Origin: DAOTXL01 sp034435455
GTDB taxonomy: Bacteria > Chloroflexota > Anaerolineae > JAAYZQ01
DNA: 64,000 bases
Assembly: GCA_034435455.1 (NCBI GenBank)
Contig: DAOTXL010000131.1
Coordinates: 1 to 64,000 of the forward strand
Direction of reading: 5' to 3'
Below are positions 1 through 7,690 of the stretch, one piece after another; position 1 is the stretch's first letter, and every line of letters starts with the position of its first letter. The notes beneath the pieces were generated by a model that was not told where the DNA came from, searched no databases, and saw nothing but the letters and a program-made list of their open reading frames with translations. Made by a program: the position numbers and the translations under genes.

Positions 1-41
1 TCGTCCACCGGCTCGTGCGTGATGGTCGTGTCTTCCGACAT
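1..41 (-). CDS. 5' end of an unidentified gene cut by the window edge
   Basis: Only the first 13 codons are inside the window, beginning ATG TCG GAA GAC (Met-Ser-Glu-Asp). A GGGAGG ribosome binding site lies about 9 bases upstream and a promoter lies at 74-102. This is enough to call a gene start but not to name the product. Confidence 0.55.
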   Translation of the reverse strand, partial: MSEDTTITHEPVD

Positions 42-73
42 CGTGAACCTCCCAAACCCAAAGATAGGCTGTG

Positions 74-102
74 AGTATACACGATGTCGCCGATAATTCC
101 AA
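74..102 (-). promoter_or_regulatory. sigma70-like promoter for the gene leaving the left edge
   Basis: Reading the minus strand: TTGGAA (97-102), 17-base spacer, TATACT (74-79). The ATG at 41 lies about 25 bases below the expected start point. It begins where the truncated DUF2079 reading frame ends. Confidence 0.55.
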
Positions 103-104
103 CT

Positions 105-461
105 TTACTGCCTGTTATGGCCGAAAGAGGAGATAGACGGCCGGGCGGTCATTTTGAGGAACCGGCCGTGGATCGTGTTCCACATGGCCTGGTTTACGTC
201 GGCCAGGTCACGGCTGGAGACAAAGCTATCGTGCAGGCACAGGGCCAGTGCGCCGTAGTAGATGCCGAAGAGGAGAATGGCCAGGGCCAACAGGCTCCAG
301 TGCCAGGGGGCAGGCCGGGGCCGGGCGGGGGGAGGCCCGCCTCCGCCTTCGGAAGCGGACACACCGGCCGCTATGGCCTTCCACAGCCGGTCGAGCGGCC
401 GGGCCGGCACCTTGCCGGAGGGCTGAGTCGGCCTTGGGGATGCACCTTTTTGACCGGACAT
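105..461 (-). pseudogene. truncated DUF2079-like membrane protein
   Basis: The frame starts at an ATG with AGGAAA about 8 bases upstream and codes for about 118 residues. After a Pro/Arg-rich cytoplasmic stretch there is one membrane segment (WSLLALAILLFGIYYGALAL) followed by HDSFVSSRDLADVNQAMWNT. The latter matches the first extracytoplasmic loop of DUF2079 (GT39-like predicted membrane proteins), where a D-L/A-x-x-x-Q-A-x-W-N motif follows the first helix. Family members are several hundred residues long with about ten membrane segments; here the frame stops shortly after the motif. I read it as the surviving 5' end of a broken gene. A genuine short protein or an assembly error is possible. 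Confidence 0.55.
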
Positions 462-545
462 CTCTACGGTTTCCTCTGCGTATTTAGCTCGACAATGTAA
501 GTGCGCTGTTCGGCGGAGCACAAGCAGGGTGCAGATTGCCACAGA

Positions 546-656
546 TTACACGGAAAGCAGGGAGAGGAATACCTCTTCCTCGGGTTTCAATCTCGCCCGA
601 CGCATCAACTCCAGGAAGGTTGAAAAATCAATGACAGTCTTCTCCATGCCGGCCAT
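546..656 (-). CDS. small ORF of 36 residues, unknown function
   Basis: The ATG at 656 is preceded by GAGGAGG with 7-base spacing, and a promoter lies upstream at 729-756. The peptide (starting MAGMEKTVIDF, ending FLSLLSV) is amphipathic with a charged middle. Its stop codon falls inside a ccacagattacacgga sequence, a kind of low-complexity intergenic repeat, so it may be a 5' fragment cut off by that repeat rather than a complete gene. No family recognised. Confidence 0.4.
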   Translation of the reverse strand: MAGMEKTVIDFSTFLELMRRARLKPEEEVFLSLLSV

Positions 657-728
657 TGTCAGACCTCCTCTGCGACTTTTACAAGGGCATGGTACCAAGA
701 TGGCCCCCCACGACTTTTCTCAAGACCG

Positions 729-756
729 ATTATAGCCTGTTTTCCAGAAAAGGCAA
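729..756 (-). promoter_or_regulatory. promoter for the 36-residue ORF
   Basis: On the minus strand: TTGCCT (751-756), 16-base spacer, TATAAT (729-734). The leader to the ATG at 656 is about 65 bases. Confidence 0.5.
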
Positions 757-852
757 TCCTGAATGGCATGCCGTTGGCTCCTGGGTGGGTGCAGAGGGCG
801 GACGCGGTAGGGATGGCACGTCCCGCGCCGCGACGCATGAGTCACGGCCTTG

Positions 853-918
853 CTACTCGATCAATCCGTGCTCGCGGGCGTAATGCACCACCTCGACCCG
901 GCTGCGCAGCCCCGTCAT
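853..918 (-). pseudogene. remnant of the C-terminus of a LuxR/NarL-type response regulator
   Basis: Reading the minus strand from an ATG at 918: GLRSRVEVVHYAREHGLIE then stop. This is the last helix and tail of a GerE/LuxR DNA-binding domain (consensus K-L-G-L-x-x-R-x-E-x-V-x-Y-A-x-x-x-G-L). Nothing upstream in frame resembles the rest of the HTH, so only about 21 codons survive. With the DUF2079 remnant it marks 0-1 kb as a zone of gene decay. The rest of 540-970 holds nothing else I can support. Confidence 0.55.
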
Positions 919-970
919 GCCCCGGCCGGGTGCGCTCTCAACAAAGTTGCCGGCGCACAACGGGAATGAC

Positions 971-999
971 TTGCCTTAAGCAGGGCTTTGTGTTAGAAT
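971..999 (+). promoter_or_regulatory. sigma70-like promoter of the 1.05-kb envelope operon
   Basis: TTGCCT (971-976), 17-base spacer, TAGAAT (994-999). The next gene starts at 1049, giving a leader of about 43 bases. Confidence 0.6.
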
Positions 1000-1048
1000 G
1001 GGTTTTGTCGGGGCATGCTTGGCCCCTCTGCGTCAGAGGAGGTGTGCA

Positions 1049-1681
1049 GTGAGCCAGACAGAAAAGGCCGGTAACGATCAGGGGGGGGCATCGGGCTCCC
1101 AGATACGTCTGTACGTTATCTTGGCCGTGATATTGGTGATAGTCATTGCCGTCATGGCCGTCCTGCTCGTCGTCAAGGGCATCCCGGCCCTAAAAGGTGA
1201 GCAGGAACCGACCGCTGTAACCCGGCAGGAACCCACCGTCAGCCCGGTGCCTACCTTCACCCCAGGCCCGACCAGGGCGCCGACCAACACCCCCCTGCCT
1301 ACCCCCCTGCCCACTGCGCCGCCGCCGGTGATGGCCAACACCGACAGCCCTCTTTTTGAGTTCCAGAGCGCCGGCGGCAGGCCAGGTGTGGACTGGACCG
1401 GCTTTTTCGGCCAGGTGACCGATGCGGCAGGGGCTCCCCTGGCCGGGGTGCCGCTCATCGTCTGGTACCAGGATGGCACACCCGCCTCCGATGTGTTCAG
1501 GACAGATGCCAACGGCAACTATGAAATCCGGCTGGCCGATGCTCCTCTGGCCGGCAGTTGGAGCATCCAGGTGCTGACCGACGACCACCAGCCGGCCTCC
1601 AAACTGTTCACCTTCAACACCGACGAAGACACGACGGCCGGCATCCAGCAGATTCAGGTCCTCTGGCAGAAGGTTCCGTGA
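1049..1681 (+). CDS. membrane-anchored protein with carboxypeptidase-regulatory-like domain
   Basis: 210 residues. The start is the GTG at 1049, placed 7 bases after AGAGGAGG; an earlier in-frame ATG at 998 lies inside the promoter and is rejected. A short cytoplasmic tail is followed by one membrane helix (about residues 18-40, LYVILAVILVIVIAVMAVLL), a Thr/Pro-rich linker (about 55-95) typical of Chloroflexota surface proteins, then a beta-sandwich-like C-terminus containing GQVTDAAGAPLAGVPLIVW and TDANGNYEIRL. The latter two match the CarboxypepD_reg/transthyretin-like fold, which has no catalytic role of its own. The topology places this domain outside the cell. It probably shares the promoter at 971 with the acetyltransferase 19 bases downstream. 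Confidence 0.75.
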   Translation: MSQTEKAGNDQGGASGSQIRLYVILAVILVIVIAVMAVLLVVKGIPALKGEQEPTAVTRQEPTVSPVPTFTPGPTRAPTNTPLPTPLPTAPPPVMANTDSPLFEFQSAGGRPGVDWTGFFGQVTDAAGAPLAGVPLIVWYQDGTPASDVFRTDANGNYEIRLADAPLAGSWSIQVLTDDHQPASKLFTFNTDEDTTAGIQQIQVLWQKVP

Positions 1682-1700
1682 GCAGGGGGGCAGGGGGTAG

Positions 1701-2732
1701 ATGCGCATCGAGCACCATTTTGAAAGCGGCGGCTTCTGGGCCCTCCGGCCCGAATGGAACGACCTGCTGCACCGCAGCAGTTCCGACACGCTGTTCCTCA
1801 CCTGGGAGTGGCAGTCCACCTGGTGGAAACACCTGGGCGAGGGCGACCTGCTCCTGCTCGGATTTCGCGGCGGTGAGGACGGGCGGCTGGTGGGCATCGC
1901 CCCCTTTTTCCGCGCTCGCGGCAACGACGGCCTCCTGGTCCTCAACGTCATCGGCTGCCGCGATGTGTCCGACTACCTGGACCTGATCGTGGAGCGCGGT
2001 CAGGAGGAAGCGGTCTATACCGCCTTGCTGGACTATCTGGAGCGCCAGGCCGGGACCTGGGATATCGTGGACCTGTGCAACATCCCCCACGGCTCGCCGA
2101 CGTGGAGGAGGCTGCGGGAGTTGGCCGAAGCGCGGGGGTACCAGACCCTGGTCGAGGTGGAGGATGTATGCCCCGTGATCGAACTGCCGGCCACGTGGGA
2201 TGACTATCTGCTGCTGCTGGACAAGAAGCAGCGCCACGAAGTGCGCCGCAAGCTGCGCAAGGCCGAGGCCGATACCCGCTTTGCCATCGTCGGGCCGGAG
2301 CAGGACCTGCCGGCCGAGATGCGGACCTTTATCGCCCTGCACCAAAAGAGCGCGCCCGAGAAGGATCAGTTTATGGACCCCAGGATGCAGGGCTTTTTCC
2401 TGGATGTGGCACAGGTCTTGCAGGGACGCGGCTGGCTGCAACTGGCGTTTGTGGAGATAGATGGGGTCAAAGCGGCCAGCCTGCTCAACTTTGACTATGG
2501 CGACACCATCCTGGTCTACAACTCGGGCTACGACCCGGCTCAGTTTGCCCACCTGAGCCCGGGCATCCTCGTCATCGCCCACTGTATCGAACATGCCATC
2601 CGGCTGGGCCGTAGCCGGTTTGACTTTTTGCGGGGCGACGAGGTGTACAAGTACCGTTTTGGCGCGCAGAACACCGAGGTGCGGCGGCTGCTCGTCGCCC
2701 GGCCGGGCGTGCCACTCAAGACAACCTGCTAG
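1701..2732 (+). CDS. CelD/BcsL-type GNAT acetyltransferase
   Basis: 343 residues. The second half (about 150-310) has the Acetyltransf_6 pattern of the CelD/BcsL family: KKQRHEVRRKLRKAE, a RTFIALHQKSAP helix, and YDPAQFAHLSPGILVIAHCI before FDFLRGDEVYKYRFG. Family members acetylate or otherwise acylate polysaccharides or act as FemAB-like aminoacyl transferases in envelope synthesis, but substrates are mostly unknown. The ATG follows GGGGGTAG. It sits between a surface protein and a zinc-ribbon membrane protein with a GT4 gene further on, which suggests a role in exopolysaccharide or glycolipid modification. The fold assignment is firm and the substrate is open. Confidence 0.8.
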   Translation: MRIEHHFESGGFWALRPEWNDLLHRSSSDTLFLTWEWQSTWWKHLGEGDLLLLGFRGGEDGRLVGIAPFFRARGNDGLLVLNVIGCRDVSDYLDLIVERGQEEAVYTALLDYLERQAGTWDIVDLCNIPHGSPTWRRLRELAEARGYQTLVEVEDVCPVIELPATWDDYLLLLDKKQRHEVRRKLRKAEADTRFAIVGPEQDLPAEMRTFIALHQKSAPEKDQFMDPRMQGFFLDVAQVLQGRGWLQLAFVEIDGVKAASLLNFDYGDTILVYNSGYDPAQFAHLSPGILVIAHCIEHAIRLGRSRFDFLRGDEVYKYRFGAQNTEVRRLLVARPGVPLKTTC

Positions 2733-2757
2733 GGCCGAAAGGGTAGGGGCGGCCCTC

Positions 2758-2820
2758 GCGGTTGCCCGGTGTAGGGCAACCGTCGCGGTTGCCCGGTGTA
2801 GGGCAACCGTCGCGGTTGCC
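2758..2820. repeat. tandem palindromic repeat, 27-base unit, 2.3 copies
   Basis: Units at 2758-2784 and 2785-2811 are identical, with a partial third to 2820. Each contains GGTTGCCC, a 6-base loop, then GGGCAACC, so each copy can form a hairpin. Related sequence recurs at 13757-13853, 47089-47110 and 52803-52829. It lies between the acetyltransferase and the zinc-ribbon gene. Confidence 0.85.
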
Positions 2821-2861
2821 CAAGGGATACCGTCCGCCGTTTATTTTCAAAGGGAGGACTC

Positions 2862-3269
2862 GTGCCTGAACAGACTATTCAATGTGACAACTGCGGAGCC
2901 ATCCTCCTGCCGGAGGACATATTCTGTGGCGAGTGTGGCGCGCCGCGCCCTTCATCGGCCAGGCCCTCCAGGCTTCCGCCCCGGCCGGCTGTGAAACAAT
3001 CCCCTCCTGTCTCGCCCTTGCGATCGGCGAAATCATCGGAACCGGGGTTTTATTGGGCCTTTATCATCCTGGTGATCCTGGGGGCCATCGCCTGTCTCAT
3101 CGGCCTCGCTACTTTCTTGCTCTTTGGCTTGACCGGTAGCGAAACCCTCACCACCGAAGAGAACTGGCTGTATGCCACCTTTCTCTGCCTGCTGCCGATT
3201 GCCGGCTCAGGAGCGGTTCTGCTCGGTGTCGGAGCGTTCATCTGGTTCACTCGCCTGAGGCATCGCTAG
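2862..3269 (+). CDS. zinc-ribbon membrane protein
   Basis: 135 residues from a GTG start 4 bases after GGGAGGA. The N-terminus is a double-CxxC zinc ribbon (CDNCG at about 8-12 and CGECG at about 22-26). Then come a Pro/Ser/Arg linker and two membrane helices (about 63-88 and 101-127). Such proteins are common in Chloroflexota and usually have no assigned role; the ribbon faces the cytoplasm if the linker is cytosolic. It lies 6 bases before the GT4 gene, so probably in one operon. Confidence 0.75.
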   Translation: MPEQTIQCDNCGAILLPEDIFCGECGAPRPSSARPSRLPPRPAVKQSPPVSPLRSAKSSEPGFYWAFIILVILGAIACLIGLATFLLFGLTGSETLTTEENWLYATFLCLLPIAGSGAVLLGVGAFIWFTRLRHR

Positions 3270-3275
3270 GCGGCC

Positions 3276-4562
3276 GTGATCCACCGTGTTGCCATGATCA
3301 GCGTTCACACCTGCCCCCTGGCCACCCTGGGTGGCAAGGAGACAGGTGGCATGAACGTCTATGTCCGGGACCTGAGCCGCGAGTTGGGCCGGCAGGGGAT
3401 CGCCGTGGACTGCTTTACCCGCTCACAAAACCCGGACGTGCCGCGCATCCGGAGGGACCTGGGGGCCAACGTCCGCGTCATCCACCTGCCGGCCGGCCCT
3501 GAAGCCCCCTACGACAAGAATCTGGTCGCCGACCACCTGCCCGAGTTCGTAGATGGGGTGCTGGATTTTGCCCGGCGCGAAGGCTTGCGCTACGACGTGA
3601 TCCACAGCCACTACTGGCTGTCGGGCCTGGCGGCCCTGGACCTGCGCCGTGCCTGGGGAGCGCCCATCGTCCAGATGTTCCACACCCTGGGGCAGATGAA
3701 AAACAGCATCGCCGCCACCCCGCAAGAGTGGGAACCGCAGCGGCGCATCGAGGGCGAGGCCCAGGTCATGGCCCTGGCCGATGTGGTGGTGGCGGCCACC
3801 CCTCTGGAGCAGGCCCAGATGGTCTGGCTCTATGGGGCGGACGCAGCCAAAATCGCCGTCGTGCCCTGCGGTGTGGACCTGGAGCTCTTTACCCCCATCC
3901 CGCAGCAGGAGGCCAGACGGGTGCTGAGGTTGCCCCCAGACCGTTGTGTCATCCTCTTTGTGGGGCGCATCGAGCCGCTCAAGGGCATAGACACCCTGCT
4001 GCGGGCCATCGCCCTGATCGCGCCCGAGATCCCCTGCTGGCCGGATGAGCTGTCGGTCATTATCATCGGCGGTGCACCGGGAGCCGGTATCGAACAGGTC
4101 AACGCCGAGCTGGCCCGCCTGGAACGGCTGCGGGCGGAGATGGGGATCGAAAGGTTGGTTACCTTCCTGGGGGCCAGAAACCAGGATACCTTGGTCTATT
4201 ACTATTCCGCCGCCGAGGTGGTGGTCATGCCCTCTCGCTACGAATCGTTTGGAATGGTGGCCCTGGAGGCGATGGCCTGCGGTACACCGGTGATCGCCTC
4301 CAGGGTAGGGGGGCTGGCCTTTACCGTGCAAGAGGGTCAGACCGGCTTCCTGGTGCCCGATGGCGATGCCGAGGCAATGGCCGCCAAAATCCACCTGCTG
4401 GTGCAGGACCGGGAACTGCGCCGCCGGCTGAGCGAACAGGCGGTCCGGTGGGCCGGGCGTTTCGGCTGGCCGACCATCGCCCGCCAGATCGTAGCCCTGT
4501 ACGAGAAGGCGCAAACCCTCCTTGAACCTTTGAGAATTGCAGAAAAAGGAGAGAAAAGATGA
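3276..4562 (+). CDS. GT4-family glycosyltransferase, MshA/sucrose-phosphate-synthase-like
   Basis: 428 residues from a GTG start. The N-terminal Rossmann domain opens with MISVHTCP and then GGKETGGMNVYVRDLSREL, the acceptor-domain loop seen in MshA and SPS-like retaining transferases. The C-terminal GT-B domain has VGRIEPLKGIDTLLRA and ESFGMVALE, the E-x7-E motif that contacts the nucleotide sugar, near residue 320. Likely a cytoplasmic, membrane-associated transfer of a sugar from a nucleotide donor. MshA itself adds GlcNAc to inositol phosphate for mycothiol; no other mycothiol gene is adjacent, so that specific role is not supported. It overlaps the next gene by ATGA. Confidence 0.85.
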   Translation: MIHRVAMISVHTCPLATLGGKETGGMNVYVRDLSRELGRQGIAVDCFTRSQNPDVPRIRRDLGANVRVIHLPAGPEAPYDKNLVADHLPEFVDGVLDFARREGLRYDVIHSHYWLSGLAALDLRRAWGAPIVQMFHTLGQMKNSIAATPQEWEPQRRIEGEAQVMALADVVVAATPLEQAQMVWLYGADAAKIAVVPCGVDLELFTPIPQQEARRVLRLPPDRCVILFVGRIEPLKGIDTLLRAIALIAPEIPCWPDELSVIIIGGAPGAGIEQVNAELARLERLRAEMGIERLVTFLGARNQDTLVYYYSAAEVVVMPSRYESFGMVALEAMACGTPVIASRVGGLAFTVQEGQTGFLVPDGDAEAMAAKIHLLVQDRELRRRLSEQAVRWAGRFGWPTIARQIVALYEKAQTLLEPLRIAEKGEKR

Positions 4563-5785
4563 AAAAACGTTCGTGCAATCCGATATACCTGTCCCTATTG
4601 GCCGTTTTGCTCCTGGCAGCCTGTGGTCCGACGCCCACGCCCCCGCCACCGCCGACCAACACCCCCTTGCCCACCCCCACCCTGCGCCCCACCTTTACCC
4701 CTACGGTTCTGGCCCGGGTCACAGAAACCGCTGAGCCCACAAAACCCCGGCCGACGGCCACCTCAACCCGTGGCGTCGCCCAGGAACCCACCTCCACGCC
4801 GCCTGAACCGACGCCTACGGCTCCGGCCTATACCCCTACCCCGGCTGCCACCCGCGCCGCCGGGCCGGCACCCAAATTGAGCGGCCTCCTCTTTTTCCCG
4901 GTGTTCGACCCGGCGCGGCGGACCTACGATATCTATCGGCTGGATCTGGCCGGTGGCAAAATGGAAAAGTTTATCGAACAGGCCAGCCAGCCGGCCACCA
5001 CCCCGGACCGGAAACGGATCGGCTGGCGCTCGTGGAAACAGGACCAGCGTGGGCTGCTGTCGCGGCCGTTTGATAGCCCCGACACCTGGACGATGATCCG
5101 TTTCACCGAGGCAGCCCGTCCCGACTGGGCGCCCGATGGCCAGCGGTTCGTCTTTCCCTCGCGGCAGGAACCGGACCGCGTCAGCCGCCTGTACCTGTTC
5201 ACCGGCATCGGCGATGAGCCGTTTATCGAGATCCAGCGCCACGGCTCGCCCATCGTCGGGCGGACGCCGGCCTTCCTGCCCGATGGCCGGATCGTCTACC
5301 AAGGCTGTGTAGAGAACGCCTGTGGCCTGTACCTGATGGACGCCGACGGCAGCAACCCCAAACAGCTCACCGAGTTCAAGGACGACACCGCCCCGGCCGT
5401 CTCGCCCGACGGCAAAAGGATCGCCTATATGTCCAGGGTGAGTGGCTACTGGCAGGTACACATCATCAACACCGACGGCAGTGGTCGGCGCCCCCTGACC
5501 GACGATTGGTACTGGAACGGCCTGCCCACCTGGTCACCCGACGGCAAGTACCTGGCCTTTGTCTCCACCCGCGACGAGAAGTGGCCCGACCACTTTGCCC
5601 TGGTGGACAATGCCGCCTCCAAAATGCGGCTGTGGGTTATGGATGCCAATGGAGGGAACCAGCGGCCGCTGAACGACTTTGCCTTCCGGTTGGATGGCAT
5701 CCCGGCCGGCGTGCCGGAGCACGAGGTAGGGGGCTGGATCGAGGAGCGGATGATCTGGATACCGGCGGCCGGGTCCACCCAATAG
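4559..5785 (+). CDS. lipoprotein with TolB-like beta-propeller (PD40 repeats)
   Basis: 408 residues. The signal peptide ends in a lipobox, L19-A-A-C22, so the mature protein should be acylated at Cys22. A Thr/Pro-rich spacer (about 24-105) leads to a propeller domain carrying TolB/WD40-like PD40 blades: PAFLPDGRIVY, PAVSPDGKRIAYMS and PTWSPDGKYLAFVSTR. The related N-terminal blades are more degenerate. Role unknown; PD40 propellers bind proteins or glycans at the cell surface. It is translationally coupled to the GT4 gene by a 4-base overlap. Confidence 0.8.
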   Translation: MKKRSCNPIYLSLLAVLLLAACGPTPTPPPPPTNTPLPTPTLRPTFTPTVLARVTETAEPTKPRPTATSTRGVAQEPTSTPPEPTPTAPAYTPTPAATRAAGPAPKLSGLLFFPVFDPARRTYDIYRLDLAGGKMEKFIEQASQPATTPDRKRIGWRSWKQDQRGLLSRPFDSPDTWTMIRFTEAARPDWAPDGQRFVFPSRQEPDRVSRLYLFTGIGDEPFIEIQRHGSPIVGRTPAFLPDGRIVYQGCVENACGLYLMDADGSNPKQLTEFKDDTAPAVSPDGKRIAYMSRVSGYWQVHIINTDGSGRRPLTDDWYWNGLPTWSPDGKYLAFVSTRDEKWPDHFALVDNAASKMRLWVMDANGGNQRPLNDFAFRLDGIPAGVPEHEVGGWIEERMIWIPAAGSTQ

Positions 5786-5855
5786 CAGCAGGTTCCTGCC
5801 CGCTCTCCCGCCGGCCGGCTGGGCGGGCATGGACACAAACGGAGGAGCAAACAAC

Positions 5856-6590
5856 ATGGATCGCTCCGATGACAACCGACAAAACGATGAGAAAAAGATC
5901 GTCATCATCCGGAACGGACCCTATCGGGTCCGCGGGCGGGTTCCTCTGGTCAGAAAAACCCAGATCGTCTCGGAATATGGCGAACCCCTCACCTGGAGGA
6001 AAGAGGAAGAGATAGCGGTCGAAGCCGAAGGGTATTCCCTTTGCCGCTGTGGTCATTCGGAACGCAAGCCATTCTGCGATGGCGCTCATCGCAAGATCGG
6101 CTTTGACGGAACAGAACAGGCCAGGACCGGGGGGAGGGGGGAGGACCGGATAACCATGCGCGGCGGGGGAGGGTTGCTGGTCACCAAGGAACTCTCTCTG
6201 TGCATGAACTCCGGCTTCTGTGGGATGCGGGATGGCGACATTTCTCAATTTGTTGCCGCCTCCGACGACACCAAAATCCGCTCGCTGGTCATGGCCATGG
6301 TCGAACGCTGTCCGTCCGGCTCTCTGACCTACCGGGTTGGGGAGGGGGAAGAGGAGATCGAGCCCGATCTTCCCCAACAGATCGCCCTGACCACCGAAGT
6401 CACCTCCGAGGGGCCTATCGAGGGGCCGCTGTGGGTGACCGGTGGGATCCCGATCGAACGTTCCGATGGGCAGCCCTTTGAGCCGCGCAATCGAGTGACC
6501 CTGTGCAATTGTGGCCTCTCAGGCAACAAGCCGCTGTGCGATGGCACACACCGCTACGTCGCCGAGCAAAAGGCCAGGGCACGCCGATAA
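5856..6590 (+). CDS. Fe-S protein with two CDGSH domains and a Fer4-like middle domain
   Basis: 244 residues. I chose the ATG at 5856, 8 bases after GGAGGAG, over the in-frame ATG at 5829, which lacks a site. CDGSH domain 1 has ligands C63, C65, C74 and H78 (CRCGHSERKPFCDGAH); domain 2 has C217, C219, C228 and H232 (CNCGLSGNKPLCDGTH). Both fit the C-x-C-x8-C-x3-H ligand set for a [2Fe-2S] cluster. Between them C116, C122 and C152 lie in a region like the divergent ferredoxin domain (Fer4_19/DUF1271) that accompanies bacterial CDGSH proteins. The probable role is electron transfer or redox sensing in the cytoplasm; the partner is unknown. Confidence 0.85.
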   Translation: MDRSDDNRQNDEKKIVIIRNGPYRVRGRVPLVRKTQIVSEYGEPLTWRKEEEIAVEAEGYSLCRCGHSERKPFCDGAHRKIGFDGTEQARTGGRGEDRITMRGGGGLLVTKELSLCMNSGFCGMRDGDISQFVAASDDTKIRSLVMAMVERCPSGSLTYRVGEGEEEIEPDLPQQIALTTEVTSEGPIEGPLWVTGGIPIERSDGQPFEPRNRVTLCNCGLSGNKPLCDGTHRYVAEQKARARR

Positions 6591-6608
6591 GACAGAAGGG
6601 GAGGGGCC

Positions 6609-7598
6609 GTGATTCGCTCGCTGTTTCGCGCCCAGGGTGGGCAGGTACGCACCGACGTGGCGGCCGAGGAGTTCGGCACGCTGTTGCGAGGCCCGGATGG
6701 CCTGCTGTGGGTGGACATGGCGGCTGAACCGCCGGAGACGTGTGAACCGATCCTGCGCGGGACGTTCGGCTTTCATCCTCTGGCCGTGGATGACGCCCTG
6801 CAAGAGTCGCACGTGCCCAAGGTGGACGACTGGGGGACCTACCTGTACCTGGTGTTGCACGCCATGTCCTTTGATGGCCAGGATGGCGGGCGGCTGGATG
6901 CGTCGGAGCTGGACGTTTTTCTGGGCAGGAACTATCTCGTGACCTACCACGACCGGCCCATTGCGGCTGTGGACCGGGTGTGGGAGCTTTGCCGGCGGGA
7001 TAGCCGCCACCTACAAAGGGGGGCAGATCATCTGCTCTACCGGCTGACCGACGAGCTGGTGGCCAGCTATATGCCGGTGGTCGAACTGATGGATGAGGCC
7101 ATTGACCGGTTTGAGGACCGGATTTTCGACAGGCCGGACCCCGACACCGTGGAGCGCCTCTTTGCCCTCAAACGGGCGCTGCTCCACCAACGGCGCATCC
7201 TCATGCCGCAGCGGGAGGTGCTCAACAAGCTGGCCCGCGACGATTATGCCGCCGTGGATGCCGACAGCCGCGTCTTTTTCCGCGACGTGTACGACCATCT
7301 GGTCCGGCTGCACGACCTCAACGAATCTATGCGTGACCTGGTGGGTGGTGCGCTGGATACCTACCTGTCGGTCATCAACAACCGGATGAACGAGATCATG
7401 AAAACGCTGACCCTCATCACCACCCTGTTCATGCCGATCTCTTTCCTGGCCGGCTTCTTTGGCATGAACTTTTTCCAGCCGGTGCTCACGGCCCTGACCG
7501 GGTGGACCGGAGGGCTGGCCTTTGTATTGACCCTGGTTCTGATGGGCCTCACCCCGGTCGGCATGTACCTGTGGATGCGGCGGCGGGCCTGGATGTAA
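6609..7598 (+). CDS. corA: CorA-family divalent cation transporter
   Basis: 329 residues from a GTG start 3 bases after GGGGAGGGG. A long N-terminal cytoplasmic alpha/beta and helical domain leads to two C-terminal membrane helices. The first ends in the CorA signature G-M-N (ISFLAGFFGMNF); the second is LAFVLTLVLMGLTPVGMYLW with a basic tail. This is the normal size and order for CorA, a homopentameric Mg2+/Co2+ channel. The loop after GMN lacks the usual Met-Pro-Glu-Leu, so ion preference is uncertain. It follows the CDGSH gene by 18 bases. Confidence 0.88.
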   Translation: MIRSLFRAQGGQVRTDVAAEEFGTLLRGPDGLLWVDMAAEPPETCEPILRGTFGFHPLAVDDALQESHVPKVDDWGTYLYLVLHAMSFDGQDGGRLDASELDVFLGRNYLVTYHDRPIAAVDRVWELCRRDSRHLQRGADHLLYRLTDELVASYMPVVELMDEAIDRFEDRIFDRPDPDTVERLFALKRALLHQRRILMPQREVLNKLARDDYAAVDADSRVFFRDVYDHLVRLHDLNESMRDLVGGALDTYLSVINNRMNEIMKTLTLITTLFMPISFLAGFFGMNFFQPVLTALTGWTGGLAFVLTLVLMGLTPVGMYLWMRRRAWM

Positions 7599-7600
7599 CT

Positions 7601-7651
7601 GTAGGGCAGGCCTTCAGCCTGGCCGGGTGGCCCGGAAAGGCCGTCCCACGG
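7601..7651. repeat. dispersed repeat (CCCGGAAAGGCCGTCCCAC type)
   Basis: The sequence after corA shares its second half almost exactly with the interior of the element at 8251-8337 (GGAAAGGCCGTCCCAC). It lies in the short space between the convergent corA and dtd genes. No T-run follows, so it is not a clear terminator. Confidence 0.6.
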
Positions 7652-7690
7652 TCAAGTTGACGCACATATCCCCCAGGGGCGAGGGGGGTT

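Noticed and set aside
1614..2594. Long minus-strand reading frame opposite the acetyltransferase gene
   Set aside because: A codon-bias shadow of a GC-rich gene; no domain and no ribosome site, while the plus-strand gene has a clear family match.
3276..4562. MshA of mycothiol biosynthesis
   Set aside because: The GT4 gene has MshA-like loops, but MshB/C/D are not adjacent; the PIG-L gene at 48.5 kb is in an unrelated operon.
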